In this document: positions 53,767 through 62,449 of the stretch, in pieces
Position numbering within the stretch: position 1 is the first letter of the stretch
Layout of the letters: the number at the start of each line of letters is the position of its first letter
Assembly (NCBI RefSeq): GCF_008329565.1
Contig: NZ_NPKT01000011.1
Span: forward strand, 62,001-126,000
Reading direction: 5' to 3'
Source of the DNA: Mycolicibacterium sp. P1-5
GTDB taxonomy: Bacteria > Actinomycetota > Actinomycetes > Mycobacteriales > Mycobacteriaceae
DNA length: 64,000 nt
The notes under the pieces: generated by a model
What the model was told of the DNA's origin: nothing
The model's input: the letters and a program-made list of their open reading frames with translations, nothing else
The model's database searches: none
Translations under genes and position numbers: made by a program

Positions 53767-54386
53767 CTGCCCTTGGCTACCCACTCGTCGTAGTTCACCA
53801 GCTCGTCGCCGATCCTCGTGGTGTCTCCGTGGCCGGTGTAGACGACGGTGTCGACGGGCAGCTTGCCGAGCTTGTCCTTGATCGAGCCGAGGATGGTCGG
53901 GAAGTCGGAGAACGAGCGGCCGGTCGCGCCGGGCCCACCCTGGAACAGGGTATCGCCGGAGAACACCGCGCCCAGTGCCGGTGCGTAGAGGCAGGTCGAG
54001 CCGGGGGAGTGCCCCGGGGTCGCGATGGCGTGCAGTTCGATCCCGTCGGCCTTGAGCACCTGACCGTCTTCGATAGTGCGGAACTGCTTGTCGCCGTGCG
54101 TCATCCGCCACAGCATGTCGTCGGCCGGGTTCAGCAGCACCGGCGCGTCCAGGTCGGCGGACAGTTGTGGCGCGACGGTGATGTGATCGTTGTGGCCATG
54201 GGTGCACACGACTGCGACGACGTGGCGGTTGCCGACGGCGTCCTCGATCGCCTTGGCGTTGTGGGCCGCGTCGATCACGATCACCTCAGAGGAGTCGCCG
54301 ACGATCCAGATGTTGTTGTCGACTTCCCAACTGCCGCCGTCGAGTTCGAAGGTGCCGTGGGTGACTACGCGCTCGATGCCGCTCAC
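53763..54386 (-). CDS. MBL-fold hydrolase paired with MscR
   Basis: A 207-residue metallo-beta-lactamase fold hydrolase. 'CTHGHNDH' (61-68) supplies the metal-binding HxHxDH, with further ligands at 'PGHSPGS', 'FSGDTLF' and 'YTGHGD'. Its placement directly after mscR, with overlapping start and stop (GTG 54386), suggests glyoxalase-II-like hydrolysis of S-formylmycothiol formed by MscR. The same pairing occurs in M. tuberculosis (Rv2259-Rv2260). Confidence 0.85.
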   Translation of the reverse strand: MSGIERVVTHGTFELDGGSWEVDNNIWIVGDSSEVIVIDAAHNAKAIEDAVGNRHVVAVVCTHGHNDHITVAPQLSADLDAPVLLNPADDMLWRMTHGDKQFRTIEDGQVLKADGIELHAIATPGHSPGSTCLYAPALGAVFSGDTLFQGGPGATGRSFSDFPTILGSIKDKLGKLPVDTVVYTGHGDTTRIGDELVNYDEWVAKGS

Positions 54387-55468
54387 AGGATCACCACCGA
54401 GCGCAGGACCTCGCCGTTGTGCATCTTGTGGAAGGCGTCCTCGATGGCATCGAGGCCGATGCGTTCGGAGACAAATTTGTCCAGGGGTAGGCGGCCTTGG
54501 CGGTAGAGGCTGATCAGGGTGGGGAAGTCGCGTTCGGGGAGGCAGTCGCCGTACCAGGAGGACTTGAGCGAGCCGCCGCGGGAGAAGAAGTCGACCAGCG
54601 GCATGTCCAGGCGCATGTCGGGGGTGGGAACGCCTACCAGGACAACGGTTCCGGCGAGGTCGCGGGCGTAGAAGGCCTGCTTCCAGGTTTCCGGACGTCC
54701 GACGGCGTCGATAACGACGTCGGCTCCGAAGCCGTCGGTCAAATCCTGGATGGTCGCGACCGGGTCGAGTTCGCGGGCGTTGATGGTGTGGGTGGCGCCG
54801 AAGTCGCGGGCCCAGTCCAGCTTGGTGTCGTCGGTGTCGACGGCGATGATCTTCTTCGCGCCGACCAGGGCGGCCCCGGCGATCGCGGCATCGCCGACAC
54901 CGCCGCAGCCGATGACGGCGACGGTGTCGTCGCGACCCACGTTGCCGGTGTTGACCGCGGCGCCGAGGCCGGCCATCACTCCGCAGCCCAGCAGTCCGGC
55001 GACGGCGGGGTCGGCTTCGGGATCGACCTTGGTGCATTGCCCTTGGTGGACAAGGGTTTTGTCGGCGAAGGCGCCGATTCCCAGGGCGGGGGTCAGTTCG
55101 GTGCCGTCGGTCAGGGTCATTTTCTGGGCGGCGTTGTGGGTGTTGAAGCAGTACCACGGGCGCCCGCGTTTGCAGGCGCGGCACTGCCCGCAGACGGCGC
55201 GCCAGTTCAGGATGACGAAGTCGCCGACCTCGACGTTTGTGACGCCCTCGCCGACGGATTCGACGGTGCCGGCGGCCTCGTGGCCGAGCAGAAAGGGGTA
55301 CTCGTCGTTGATCCCGCCCTCGCGGTAGGTCAGATCGGTGTGGCAGACCCCGCAGGCGATGATGTCGACGACCACCTCACCCGGGCCGGGCTCGGGGATC
55401 ACGATGTCCACCAATTCGACGGGCTGTTTCTTTGACCGGGAGATCACACCACGCACTGTCTGGCTCAT
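54383..55468 (-). CDS. mscR: S-(hydroxymethyl)mycothiol dehydrogenase / nitrosomycothiol reductase
   Basis: A 361-residue zinc alcohol dehydrogenase, identical in length to the M. tuberculosis MscR as I recall it. Catalytic-zinc residues lie in '[15 protein letters not shown]' and '[16 protein letters not shown]'. Structural-zinc cysteines are in '[16 protein letters not shown]', and the Rossmann motif is '[20 protein letters not shown]'. It oxidises the formaldehyde-mycothiol adduct and reduces S-nitrosomycothiol. ATG 55468 is chosen because '[20 protein letters not shown]' matches the family start. Confidence 0.93.
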   Translation of the reverse strand: MSQTVRGVISRSKKQPVELVDIVIPEPGPGEVVVDIIACGVCHTDLTYREGGINDEYPFLLGHEAAGTVESVGEGVTNVEVGDFVILNWRAVCGQCRACKRGRPWYCFNTHNAAQKMTLTDGTELTPALGIGAFADKTLVHQGQCTKVDPEADPAVAGLLGCGVMAGLGAAVNTGNVGRDDTVAVIGCGGVGDAAIAGAALVGAKKIIAVDTDDTKLDWARDFGATHTINARELDPVATIQDLTDGFGADVVIDAVGRPETWKQAFYARDLAGTVVLVGVPTPDMRLDMPLVDFFSRGGSLKSSWYGDCLPERDFPTLISLYRQGRLPLDKFVSERIGLDAIEDAFHKMHNGEVLRSVVIL

Positions 55469-55504
55469 GGGCCAAAGATTAGCGCGGCCTACGTTGAACG
55501 CGGC

Positions 55505-56494
55505 GTGTGTGTCCCGGTTGGGCGATACGGTGAAGACTTGCGTACCGCGATGCTTCAAACCCAGGCCGACCTGCTGATCACGGCCCGTGCCGCCTATTGG
55601 TGCGACGACTTCGAAACCAGCTACGAGGCGTTCTCCCGGGCCGGTGCAGTGGGTCCGCTGGCGCTCGACGATCTGGATGCGCTGGCGACCGCCGCGGCCC
55701 GGCTCGGCCACGGCCGTGAGGCGATTCGTGTCGGTGAACTCGTCTATGTCCGACTGGCGCGAGCCGATCCGAATGCGGCCGCGGGCAAGGCGGTCGAGCT
55801 CGGGTCGGCGTGGTTGTCACGGGGTGAGGTGACAATCGGTCAGAAGTGGATCCACCAGGCGCGTGGCCTGTTGGCCGATTCCGGCGAGGGGTCGGTGCTG
55901 GTCAAGCTGACCCGCCTGGAAACCGTGGTCGCGGTGCTCAGCGACAACGCCGACCTGGCTGCCGAGGGTTCAGCGGTTCTGCGGGAGCTGTCGCTGGATG
56001 GAGAGCCGTCCGCGGTGGCCGGCGAGGCGTACTACCAGCTCGGCGAGCTCCGACGGCGCCGCGGCGACGTCGACGGTGCGTTCGCGGCGTACGCCAGGGC
56101 TCAGGAGTCTGGTGTGGTGCCGCAGCCCGGTGCGGCGCTGTTGCGTTGTGCGCTGGGCGATGTGGACACCGCGCGAGCTGAGGTGCGGGCGGCGATCTCG
56201 GGGGCCGATGCGCGGGCGCTGGCTCGGCTGTTGCGCGGTGCGATCGAGATTGCTTTGGCCGCAGGCGAACTCGACGAGGCGGAGGACTACCTGCGTGCGT
56301 TGGAGTCGGCCGGCGGAGTCGACCCCGCGATGCGCGGGGCGGTACTGGTGCGCAGGGGCCGGCATCACGAGGCGCTGACGGTGTTGCGGGCGGCGCTGCG
56401 AGAGCCGCGGTTGCGGGCATCGGCGTCCGCAGTCGCCGAGGTTCACGAGTGGATCGAGGAGGCCTACACGGGCCTGCTGACGGGCTCCGCGTAG
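55505..56494 (+). CDS. TPR-like alpha-helical repeat protein
   Basis: About 329 residues, almost entirely helical, with TPR-like units such as '[19 protein letters not shown]', '[20 protein letters not shown]' and 'AYARAQESG'. It has no signal peptide or DNA-binding domain and probably acts as a protein-interaction scaffold. The start is uncertain: GTG 55505 lies 9 bp after a -10-like TACGTT, while ATG 55550 would remove 15 residues. It is divergent from mscR. Confidence 0.65.
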   Translation: MCVPVGRYGEDLRTAMLQTQADLLITARAAYWCDDFETSYEAFSRAGAVGPLALDDLDALATAAARLGHGREAIRVGELVYVRLARADPNAAAGKAVELGSAWLSRGEVTIGQKWIHQARGLLADSGEGSVLVKLTRLETVVAVLSDNADLAAEGSAVLRELSLDGEPSAVAGEAYYQLGELRRRRGDVDGAFAAYARAQESGVVPQPGAALLRCALGDVDTARAEVRAAISGADARALARLLRGAIEIALAAGELDEAEDYLRALESAGGVDPAMRGAVLVRRGRHHEALTVLRAALREPRLRASASAVAEVHEWIEEAYTGLLTGSA

Positions 56495-56504
56495 CCTGCT
56501 GTTG

Positions 56505-57332
56505 ATGGCCACGCCACTCGACTCGATCGCCGACTGGCCGTGTCCAGCCGCAGCCGCCGCGGTGGTGGGTCACGACGGAGTGCTCGCCGAGTATGGCGAC
56601 ACCATTCATCAATTCCGGCTGGCATCGGTGACCAAACTGCTCGCGGCGCGCGCTGCGCAGGTGGCCATCGAAGAGGGAGTCGTGGACCTGGACACTCCCG
56701 CCGGTCCGCCAGGCAGCACGGTGCGGCATCTACTCTCGCACGCCTCGGGGTTCTCAATGCACTCCGCGGAGTTGATGGCCGAGCCAGGCAAGCGGCGGGT
56801 CTATTCGAACTACGGCTTCCAGGTGCTGGCGGAGACGATTGAAGCCGGCTCCGGGATCGAGTTCGGTCGTTATCTGGCCGAGGCGGTGTTCGAACCGCTG
56901 GGCATGACGGCATCGCGGCTGGCGGGCGGCGCTGAGGCGGCCGGCTACGGCGGCGTCTCCACGGTGGCCGACCTGGCCGCGTTCGCGGGGGACCTCCTGG
57001 CGCCGACGACCGTGTCGCCGCAACTGCACGAACAGGCGATCAGCGTGCAGTTCCCCGGGTTGACCGGGGTGTTGCCCGGTTTCGGGGTCCAGCGGCCCAA
57101 TGACTGGGGGCTGGGCTTCGAGATTCGCGACGACAAGTCACCGCACTGGACGGGCTCGTCGAACTCACCACGGACGTTTGGCCACTTCGGCCAGACGGGG
57201 ACGTTTCTGTGGGTAGACCCGGATCGGTCATTGTCGCTGGTAGTGCTCACGGACCGGGATTTCGACGAGTGGGCCAAACCGCTGTGGCCGGCGATCTCTG
57301 ATGAAGTTCTGAGAGTGTTCGGGCCGCACTAG
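56505..57332 (+). CDS. Serine hydrolase of the beta-lactamase (class C/EstB) family
   Basis: A ~275-residue penicillin-binding-like hydrolase. 'ASVTK' provides the SxxK nucleophile, 'YSNYGF' the YxN motif and 'HFGQTG' the KTG-equivalent, preceded by 'LLSHASGF'. No signal peptide, so it is probably a cytosolic esterase or peptidase rather than a secreted beta-lactamase. It starts 10 bp after the TPR-like gene. Confidence 0.82.
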   Translation: MATPLDSIADWPCPAAAAAVVGHDGVLAEYGDTIHQFRLASVTKLLAARAAQVAIEEGVVDLDTPAGPPGSTVRHLLSHASGFSMHSAELMAEPGKRRVYSNYGFQVLAETIEAGSGIEFGRYLAEAVFEPLGMTASRLAGGAEAAGYGGVSTVADLAAFAGDLLAPTTVSPQLHEQAISVQFPGLTGVLPGFGVQRPNDWGLGFEIRDDKSPHWTGSSNSPRTFGHFGQTGTFLWVDPDRSLSLVVLTDRDFDEWAKPLWPAISDEVLRVFGPH

Positions 57333-57357
57333 CGCAACACAGGCCTCACAAGGCACA

Positions 57358-57441
57358 ATGAACACGCACGCCACAGCTGCATCCTCGGAAACACCAGGTC
57401 GTTGGGGAAGACGTCCCTCGTGGAGCCGAAGGAGTAGGTGA
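57358..57441 (+). CDS. Candidate 27-residue upstream ORF coupled to the DUF3145 gene
   Basis: ATG 57358 opens a 27-codon frame ending at TGA 57439-57441, whose last base is the A of the DUF3145 ATG (TGATG). AAGG lies 4 nt before its start. The peptide is Arg/Ser/Trp-rich ('RWGRRPSWSRRSR'). The exact stop-start overlap suggests translational coupling, but the peptide has no known homologue and may be fortuitous. Confidence 0.3.
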   Translation: MNTHATAASSETPGRWGRRPSWSRRSR

Positions 57442-57953
57442 TGCGCGCGTCGAACCAGTTCGCCGATGTGACGACTGGCGTGGTGTACATCCACGCCTCT
57501 CCCGCAGCGGTGTGCCCACATGTCGAGTGGGCGCTGTCGTCGACCCTGAATGCCAGGGCGAATTTGAAGTGGACCCCTCAGCCCGCCATGCCCGGGCAGC
57601 TGCGGGCGGTGACCAACTGGGTCGGTCCCGTCGGCACCGGTGCCCGGTTGGCGAACGCGCTGCGCTCGTGGTCGGTCCTGCGCTTCGAGGTCACCGAGGA
57701 TCCCAGTGCCGGCGTCGACGGTGAGCGGTTCTGCCACACGCCGCAGCTCGGTCTGTGGGCCGGCGTGATGAGCGCCAACGGCGACATCATGGTCGGCGAG
57801 ATGAGGCTGCGCACACTGATGGCTTCGGGTGCCGACACGTTGGCCGCCGAATTGGACTCGGTGCTCGGCACCGCCTGGGATGAGGCGCTCGAGCCGTACC
57901 GCGATGGCGGTGACGGCGGCGAGGTCAGCTGGCTCAGTCGAGGAGTCGGCTAG
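57441..57953 (+). CDS. DUF3145 family protein
   Basis: A 170-residue actinobacterial DUF3145 protein: 'YIHASPAAVCPHVEWALSST', 'ARLANALRSWSVLRFEVTED' and 'GERFCHTPQLGLWAGVMSAN' are recognisable. Function unknown, and length matches the family. AAGGAG at 6-nt spacing points to ATG 57441 rather than the adjacent GTG 57438. Confidence 0.82.
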   Translation: MRASNQFADVTTGVVYIHASPAAVCPHVEWALSSTLNARANLKWTPQPAMPGQLRAVTNWVGPVGTGARLANALRSWSVLRFEVTEDPSAGVDGERFCHTPQLGLWAGVMSANGDIMVGEMRLRTLMASGADTLAAELDSVLGTAWDEALEPYRDGGDGGEVSWLSRGVG

Positions 57954-57973
57954 CCCTATTTGCATTGACCTCA

Positions 57974-59404
57974 TCAAAACGGCGGTGGTCGGCTTCGTTC
58001 GGTGACGCGGGCATCGTTGAGTTTGCGTTCGGCGGCGACGCGGTAGGCGCGTTGGGCGGCGCGGGTCTTTCGTCTGGCGGGCATCATGATGCCGACTGTC
58101 GGCGGGAGTTGTCCGTCCGGTGGGGGCAGGGTGGCGGTGGTGACGTCCCACTGTGGGATGAGTAGCCGGCTGCCGGGCTGGGTGACGTAGGTGTGGCCGG
58201 TTGGCGACGTCCACACGATCGAACCGTCCGGCCGTTGTCGGTCTCGCCAGCCCTTCCAAAATGTCTTGAGCAGATGGTGGTGTCGGCACTTACAAGCCAG
58301 ATTCGAGGCGTGGGTTGGCCCCCAAGGCCAGGGGATGGTGTGGTCGACGTCGCAAATCTCGGCCGGCACATCGCAATTCGGAAAGCGACAGGTCATATCC
58401 CGCATCCGGACAAATTCATCCAATGCTGTCGAGGGGCGGTATCGGGGTTCGGGATCGTCGCCCGGGCGGCGTAGACGCCGCACTTTCGCGCCGGACTTGA
58501 TGAGTTCAGCTAGCAGCGGCGCCGGCACAATGCCGCGGTTGCCCGTCACCACACCACCGGTGACGCGCTTCTCGCCGTGCATAGCCGGATCCGGGGCGGC
58601 GTCGACGATGTCTGGATCAGCCACCACGTGCACGACCACGCTGGCCGCGCGCCCGTCGGCCTCTGCTGCCGGGCATTCGGAGTTCCCGCAGAGGCAGGCC
58701 AGCCGATCCGCACCGGCATGAACCGCGCCCATGGCGTCCGAACGGCGTTGGCCGATGGTGCGGGGATCGTCCTCGCAGACCCCGTGCGCCATCTGAGTCA
58801 AACGTCGGTCGATCACGACACCGTCGGTGAGCTGCACCTCACCGCGGATCTCGACGACTCCGTCCTTGGCATTGCGGAGGTCGACTACGACGTCGCGATC
58901 CCGAACCCGGGTTCGCGTCCTGCGCACCGCTCCGGGGTCATAGCGGTCCACCCAGAAATCAATGGCGCGTTGCAGTTTCAGGTTCGACATCGGCCCCCAC
59001 GACACCGCTTCGTCGGCGAGGTGGCGATCAACGAGTGTCAACGTCGCGGGATCGCCGATCAGGTCGGTGCGGTCGACGATCGCCCCACACACTCGATAGC
59101 TGAGCAAGCCCTGTGAAAACAACGCAGCGACCCTCGGCAGCCGGTGCCTCAGCGATATCGCCATCAGCATCTCCGCCGAGGCCCGGCCACGGGTCACGCC
59201 CAACGCCGCCGACACTTCGGCAGCCGCGGCATCCCACTCATCACAGGCCCAGTGCGCCCGCTCGTCATCTGTGCAGCGGCGAGCCACCAATTCCCCAATC
59301 GCGGCCACCCGACGCGCCGCAGCCTGGGCTTCTTCGCGAGCGCAGGCCGCGATTGCGGTCACCACCGTCGCATCACTCGAAGACCACAACCCAGCATCGA
59401 ACAC
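57974..59404 (-). CDS. 13E12 repeat family protein (DUF222 + HNH endonuclease)
   Basis: A 476-residue protein. The N-terminal DUF222 region contains 'RCTDDERAHWACDEWDAAAA' and 'ALGVTRGRASAEMLMA'. A C-terminal HNH nuclease motif has 'CRFPNCDVPAEICDVDHTIP' followed by 'WPWGPTHASN' and 'LACKCRHHHLLK'. This 13E12 architecture is multicopy in mycobacteria and often mobile or repetitive. The GTG start sits inside a LexA box with a -10 element at the right distance for a leaderless transcript, so it is predicted to be DNA-damage induced. Confidence 0.88.
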   Translation of the reverse strand: MFDAGLWSSSDATVVTAIAACAREEAQAAARRVAAIGELVARRCTDDERAHWACDEWDAAAAEVSAALGVTRGRASAEMLMAISLRHRLPRVAALFSQGLLSYRVCGAIVDRTDLIGDPATLTLVDRHLADEAVSWGPMSNLKLQRAIDFWVDRYDPGAVRRTRTRVRDRDVVVDLRNAKDGVVEIRGEVQLTDGVVIDRRLTQMAHGVCEDDPRTIGQRRSDAMGAVHAGADRLACLCGNSECPAAEADGRAASVVVHVVADPDIVDAAPDPAMHGEKRVTGGVVTGNRGIVPAPLLAELIKSGAKVRRLRRPGDDPEPRYRPSTALDEFVRMRDMTCRFPNCDVPAEICDVDHTIPWPWGPTHASNLACKCRHHHLLKTFWKGWRDRQRPDGSIVWTSPTGHTYVTQPGSRLLIPQWDVTTATLPPPDGQLPPTVGIMMPARRKTRAAQRAYRVAAERKLNDARVTERSRPPPF

Positions 59405-59413
59405 ATGTTCGAT
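59396..59413. promoter_or_regulatory. LexA (SOS) box over the start of the 13E12 gene
   Basis: ATCGAACA-CA-TGTTCGAT has 8-bp perfect arms and fits the mycobacterial SOS box TCGAAC-N4-GTTCGA exactly. On the minus strand a -10-like CATAAT (59417-59412) is followed after 7 nt by the GTG start. LexA would therefore cover the -10 edge, transcription start and first codons. Confidence 0.85.
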
Positions 59414-59472
59414 TATGCCAAATCGGTCTGACTAAAACCGAGGTGTAAGCGGACACGCCTAACCTGAGTCGC

Positions 59473-59907
59473 ATGGTCCAGATTCATGTCGAGAAGACGA
59501 TCGTCGCTCCTCCCGAGAAGGTCTTCGCCTGGTTGGCTGATCCGGTCAATCTGAAGTCTGCTCCGCTGATCGTCGCGTCCGGCTGGGCCAGGGATTCGCC
59601 ACCTCCCGGCCTCGGCGCGATCCGGACGGGGTTCGCGGTCGGATTGTGGTTTCGCGAGGAGATCGTCGCCTACGACCCACCGCACAGCTATGCCTATCTG
59701 ATCGTCGGATCGGTTCCCGCGTTCGAGCACGAGGGCGGCACACTGACTTTCACACCCGAGGGCGCTGGCACGCATGTTGATTGGGTGAGTACATACACCC
59801 ATCCGGCCCGTGGTGGCGGCAAGGTGATGGAGTTGCTCAGTTCCAAGCTCCTGCCGTGGAACTTCGCAGCGGTCCTCGACGGCTGCGCAAAGGCTTTGGA
59901 ACGCTAA
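59473..59907 (+). CDS. SRPBCC family protein
   Basis: A 144-residue helix-grip protein: 'IHVEKTIVAPPEKVFAWLAD' is the classic N-terminal strand and helix of polyketide-cyclase/SRPBCC proteins, and the C-terminal helix 'MELLSSKLLPWNFAAVLDGC' closes the cavity. TAACCT (59460-59465) lies 7 bp before the ATG and no Shine-Dalgarno is present, so a leaderless transcript is likely. The stop overlaps that of the dagK-like gene (CTAA). Confidence 0.75.
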   Translation: MVQIHVEKTIVAPPEKVFAWLADPVNLKSAPLIVASGWARDSPPPGLGAIRTGFAVGLWFREEIVAYDPPHSYAYLIVGSVPAFEHEGGTLTFTPEGAGTHVDWVSTYTHPARGGGKVMELLSSKLLPWNFAAVLDGCAKALER

Positions 59908-60806
59908 ACGGGTTCCGGGACAATAATTTTCAGGGCACCCGCAACGGCCGAGATCTCGGCGGGCAGCGGGCACACGTAGTCGCCATCGGCGTAGGCGTTG
60001 ATGCCGGGGGAGTCGACGGTGATCGTGCGGGCTCGGTCGGTGCTGACTTCCGGAAGGTTGATGTGCGTGCCCTTGAACACCGTGGGGAACAATCGAATCA
60101 GCTTGGTGCGCGACGACGCATGCACCATCGTGATGTCCAGCAGCCCGTCGGAGTGGTTGGCCCCCGGCGTGATCAGCATGCCGCCGCCGTAGCTGCGGGT
60201 GTTACCGAACGCGGCGAGCGTCAGATCGGTGACGATCTCCCGTTCGCCGTCGAGGACCATGCGAAATGGCAAGGGCCGCAGCCGGGAGATCTCCGCGAGC
60301 AGCGCGACGTTGTAGCGCATCCGACCGTGCGGCCAGCTCATCCGGTTCACGCGGTCGCTGACCAGTGAGTCGAAGCCCGTCGCGGCCACGGTCCCGAACC
60401 AGGTGCTGCTTCCGTCGGCGCCCTGGATGTGCCCGAGGTCGACGGTCTCGATGTGACCGGCGGCGATCACGTCGACCGCCGCCACCGGATCGGCGGTCGG
60501 CAGCCGGTATTCCCGGGCATGGTCATTGCCGGTGCCTGCCGGGACGATTCCCAGCGGAATGTCGGTGCACGCCAACGCCTGAAGGGCCAGGCGGATCACC
60601 CCGTCACCGCCCACCACGACCAGCGCGTCGGTATCCCGGGTCAACGCCTCATCGACCAGTTCACGGGCATGAGCGGCGTCGCGGCCGACGATGCCGGTCA
60701 CGTTGATCCCGAGCTCCTGGAACCGCGCCACCGCCTTCTCCCCGGCGTGCGGTGCGTTCCCATGACCCGACTTCGGGTTCGTCAGAACGGTGACGTGGGA
60801 GATCAT
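59904..60806 (-). CDS. dagK: Diacylglycerol/lipid kinase (DagK family)
   Basis: A 300-residue lipid kinase: 'LTNPKSGHG' at the N-terminus, 'VVVGGDGVIRLAL' with GGDG at 66-69 (ATP binding), 'PAGTGND' at 89-95, and the C-terminal beta-sandwich with 'SDGLLDITMVHA'. It probably phosphorylates diacylglycerol to phosphatidate and resembles M. tuberculosis Rv2252. It starts inside the stop of the FAD oxidase gene (ATGA overlap), implying a linked role in lipid metabolism. Confidence 0.87.
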   Translation of the reverse strand: MISHVTVLTNPKSGHGNAPHAGEKAVARFQELGINVTGIVGRDAAHARELVDEALTRDTDALVVVGGDGVIRLALQALACTDIPLGIVPAGTGNDHAREYRLPTADPVAAVDVIAAGHIETVDLGHIQGADGSSTWFGTVAATGFDSLVSDRVNRMSWPHGRMRYNVALLAEISRLRPLPFRMVLDGEREIVTDLTLAAFGNTRSYGGGMLITPGANHSDGLLDITMVHASSRTKLIRLFPTVFKGTHINLPEVSTDRARTITVDSPGINAYADGDYVCPLPAEISAVAGALKIIVPEPV

Positions 60807-62413
60807 GGAATCAGCTTGCCGGGATTCAGGATCCCGGCGGGGTCCACCGCCTGTTTGACCGCCTGCAACACCTTCACTCCCAGCTCGCCGATCTCGGCGG
60901 TCATCCACGGCCGATGATCGGCTCCGACCGCGTGGTGGTGGGTGATGGTCCCGCCGGTGCGGGAAATGGCATCAGAGGCGGCAACTTTGGCGGCCAGCCA
61001 TTGTTCGGCGACGTCGCCGCGCTGGCCGGCGACCACGGTGAAGTAGAGCGATGCGCCGGTCGGGTACACATGCGAAATGTGGCACATCACCAACGCGGGT
61101 GTGCCACTTTCCGCGAGCGACGTCATCAGCGCCTCGGTGACCGCCGCCTTCAGCGCGGCCAAATTGCCCCATGTCGTGGCGGTCTCAAGCGTCTCGCACA
61201 ACGCGCCGGCGGCCAGCAGGGAATCCCGCAGATACGGGGCGTCGAAACGGCCGTGTTCCCAGGCCCGCGCCGGTGCCTCGCCCAGTGACGTGCCACCCTG
61301 AGCCTCCAGCACCGCGCGGGTTTCGGCGTGCCGGCTCTCGGTGTGCGCAGCGCTTCCCTCGAACAAGGTGATCGCGAGGCAGCCGCCGGTGATGCTCTGT
61401 TCGCCGATGCTCCCGGTGGTCGCCAGGTTCACGCCGGTCTCGGCTTCGTCGGACAACCGCACCACGGTCGGCCCCGTGCCGATCTGGGTGACGGAGCGCA
61501 ACGCGGCCGCACCGGTCGCGAAGTCGGGGAACGACCACGCCTCGTAACGCGTGGTTTCCGGCACCGGGTGCACTCGCAGCCGAACCCGGGTGATCACACC
61601 GAAGACTCCCTCGGAGCCGGAGAACAGCTCGCGCAGATCCGGTCCTGCCGCGGTCTCCGGCGCGCGGCCGAGGTCGAGGAGGCCGACCGGGGTGACCACC
61701 GTCAGCCCGCGGATCATGTCGTTGAACCGGCCATATCCCGCCGAGTCTTGCCCCGAGGAACGGGTTGCGGCGTACCCGCCGATGGTGGCGAACCGGAAGC
61801 TCTGCGGGAAGTGTCCGAGTGAGAAGCCACGTTCACCCAGCAGCCGTTCGGCGTCGGGCCCGGTGACGCCGGCGCCCAGCTCGGCCTGCATCGAGGTCTC
61901 ATCCAGCGAGTGCAGCGCATCGAGCCGGCGCAGGTCCAGGGAGAGGACGGCGGCGAACCGGCCCCGGATCGGGTCCAGGCCGCCGACCACGCTGGTGCCG
62001 CCGCCGAACGGCACCACGGCGATGCCGTGCTGTGAGCAATAGCGCAGCACCGTGGCGATCTCGTCCTCGCTGCCGGGAAGTAGCACCGCGTCGGGGGCGT
62101 CTTGCTGAATCTGTTTGCGGCGCAACAGGTCCAGGGTGGACTTGCCGCCCGCATACAGCAACCGGCCATGATCGTCGGTCCGGACGTAGTCGGCTCCGAC
62201 GAACTCGGCGAGGGCGTCGCGGTGTGCGTCTTCCAGTGTCGAGGGACGCACCTGCACCTCATCGATGGCCGGTGCGGAAACCTCGCTCGCCGTCACGCCG
62301 AGGGCCTGCTCAAGCAGCGCCTTGATGCCGTCCGGGAGAGGTTTGGCGGCTTCGGGGTCACCCCAGGCGTTCCAGGCCATCGGCGGGACCAGGGTGCGGG
62401 CATCATCGCTCAT
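60803..62413 (-). CDS. FAD-binding oxidase resembling alkyl-DHAP synthase (VAO family)
   Basis: A 536-residue flavoprotein of the vanillyl-alcohol-oxidase/AGPS group. The FAD-binding 'PFGGGTSVVGGLD' is at 135-147, with 'GHFPQSFRFATIGGYAATRS' and 'GQDSAGYGRFNDMIRGL' downstream. The C-terminal 'GTITHHHAVGADHRPWM' resembles the AGPS active-site His region. AGPS forms ether-lipid precursors from acyl-DHAP; in mycobacteria the reaction of this homologue (Rv2251-like) is unproven. It is the first gene of a two-gene operon with the lipid kinase and is divergent from the TetR gene. Confidence 0.85.
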   Translation of the reverse strand: MSDDARTLVPPMAWNAWGDPEAAKPLPDGIKALLEQALGVTASEVSAPAIDEVQVRPSTLEDAHRDALAEFVGADYVRTDDHGRLLYAGGKSTLDLLRRKQIQQDAPDAVLLPGSEDEIATVLRYCSQHGIAVVPFGGGTSVVGGLDPIRGRFAAVLSLDLRRLDALHSLDETSMQAELGAGVTGPDAERLLGERGFSLGHFPQSFRFATIGGYAATRSSGQDSAGYGRFNDMIRGLTVVTPVGLLDLGRAPETAAGPDLRELFSGSEGVFGVITRVRLRVHPVPETTRYEAWSFPDFATGAAALRSVTQIGTGPTVVRLSDEAETGVNLATTGSIGEQSITGGCLAITLFEGSAAHTESRHAETRAVLEAQGGTSLGEAPARAWEHGRFDAPYLRDSLLAAGALCETLETATTWGNLAALKAAVTEALMTSLAESGTPALVMCHISHVYPTGASLYFTVVAGQRGDVAEQWLAAKVAASDAISRTGGTITHHHAVGADHRPWMTAEIGELGVKVLQAVKQAVDPAGILNPGKLIP

Positions 62414-62414
62414 G

Positions 62415-62449
62415 CGTTACAGTATTACAGATGCTGTCAATCAGTAACG
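62415..62449. promoter_or_regulatory. 35-bp symmetric operator shared by the FAD oxidase and tetR-glpD operons
   Basis: CGTTAC (62415-62420) and GTAACG (62444-62449) are outer arms; ACAG (62427-62430) and CTGT (62434-62437) are inner arms. Both pairs are centred on 62432, inside the TetR ATG. TACAGT (62418-62423) lies 7 bp before that ATG as a leaderless -10, and on the other strand TACTGT (62424-62419) lies 5 bp before the FAD oxidase ATG. Binding here would block both promoters. Confidence 0.65.
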
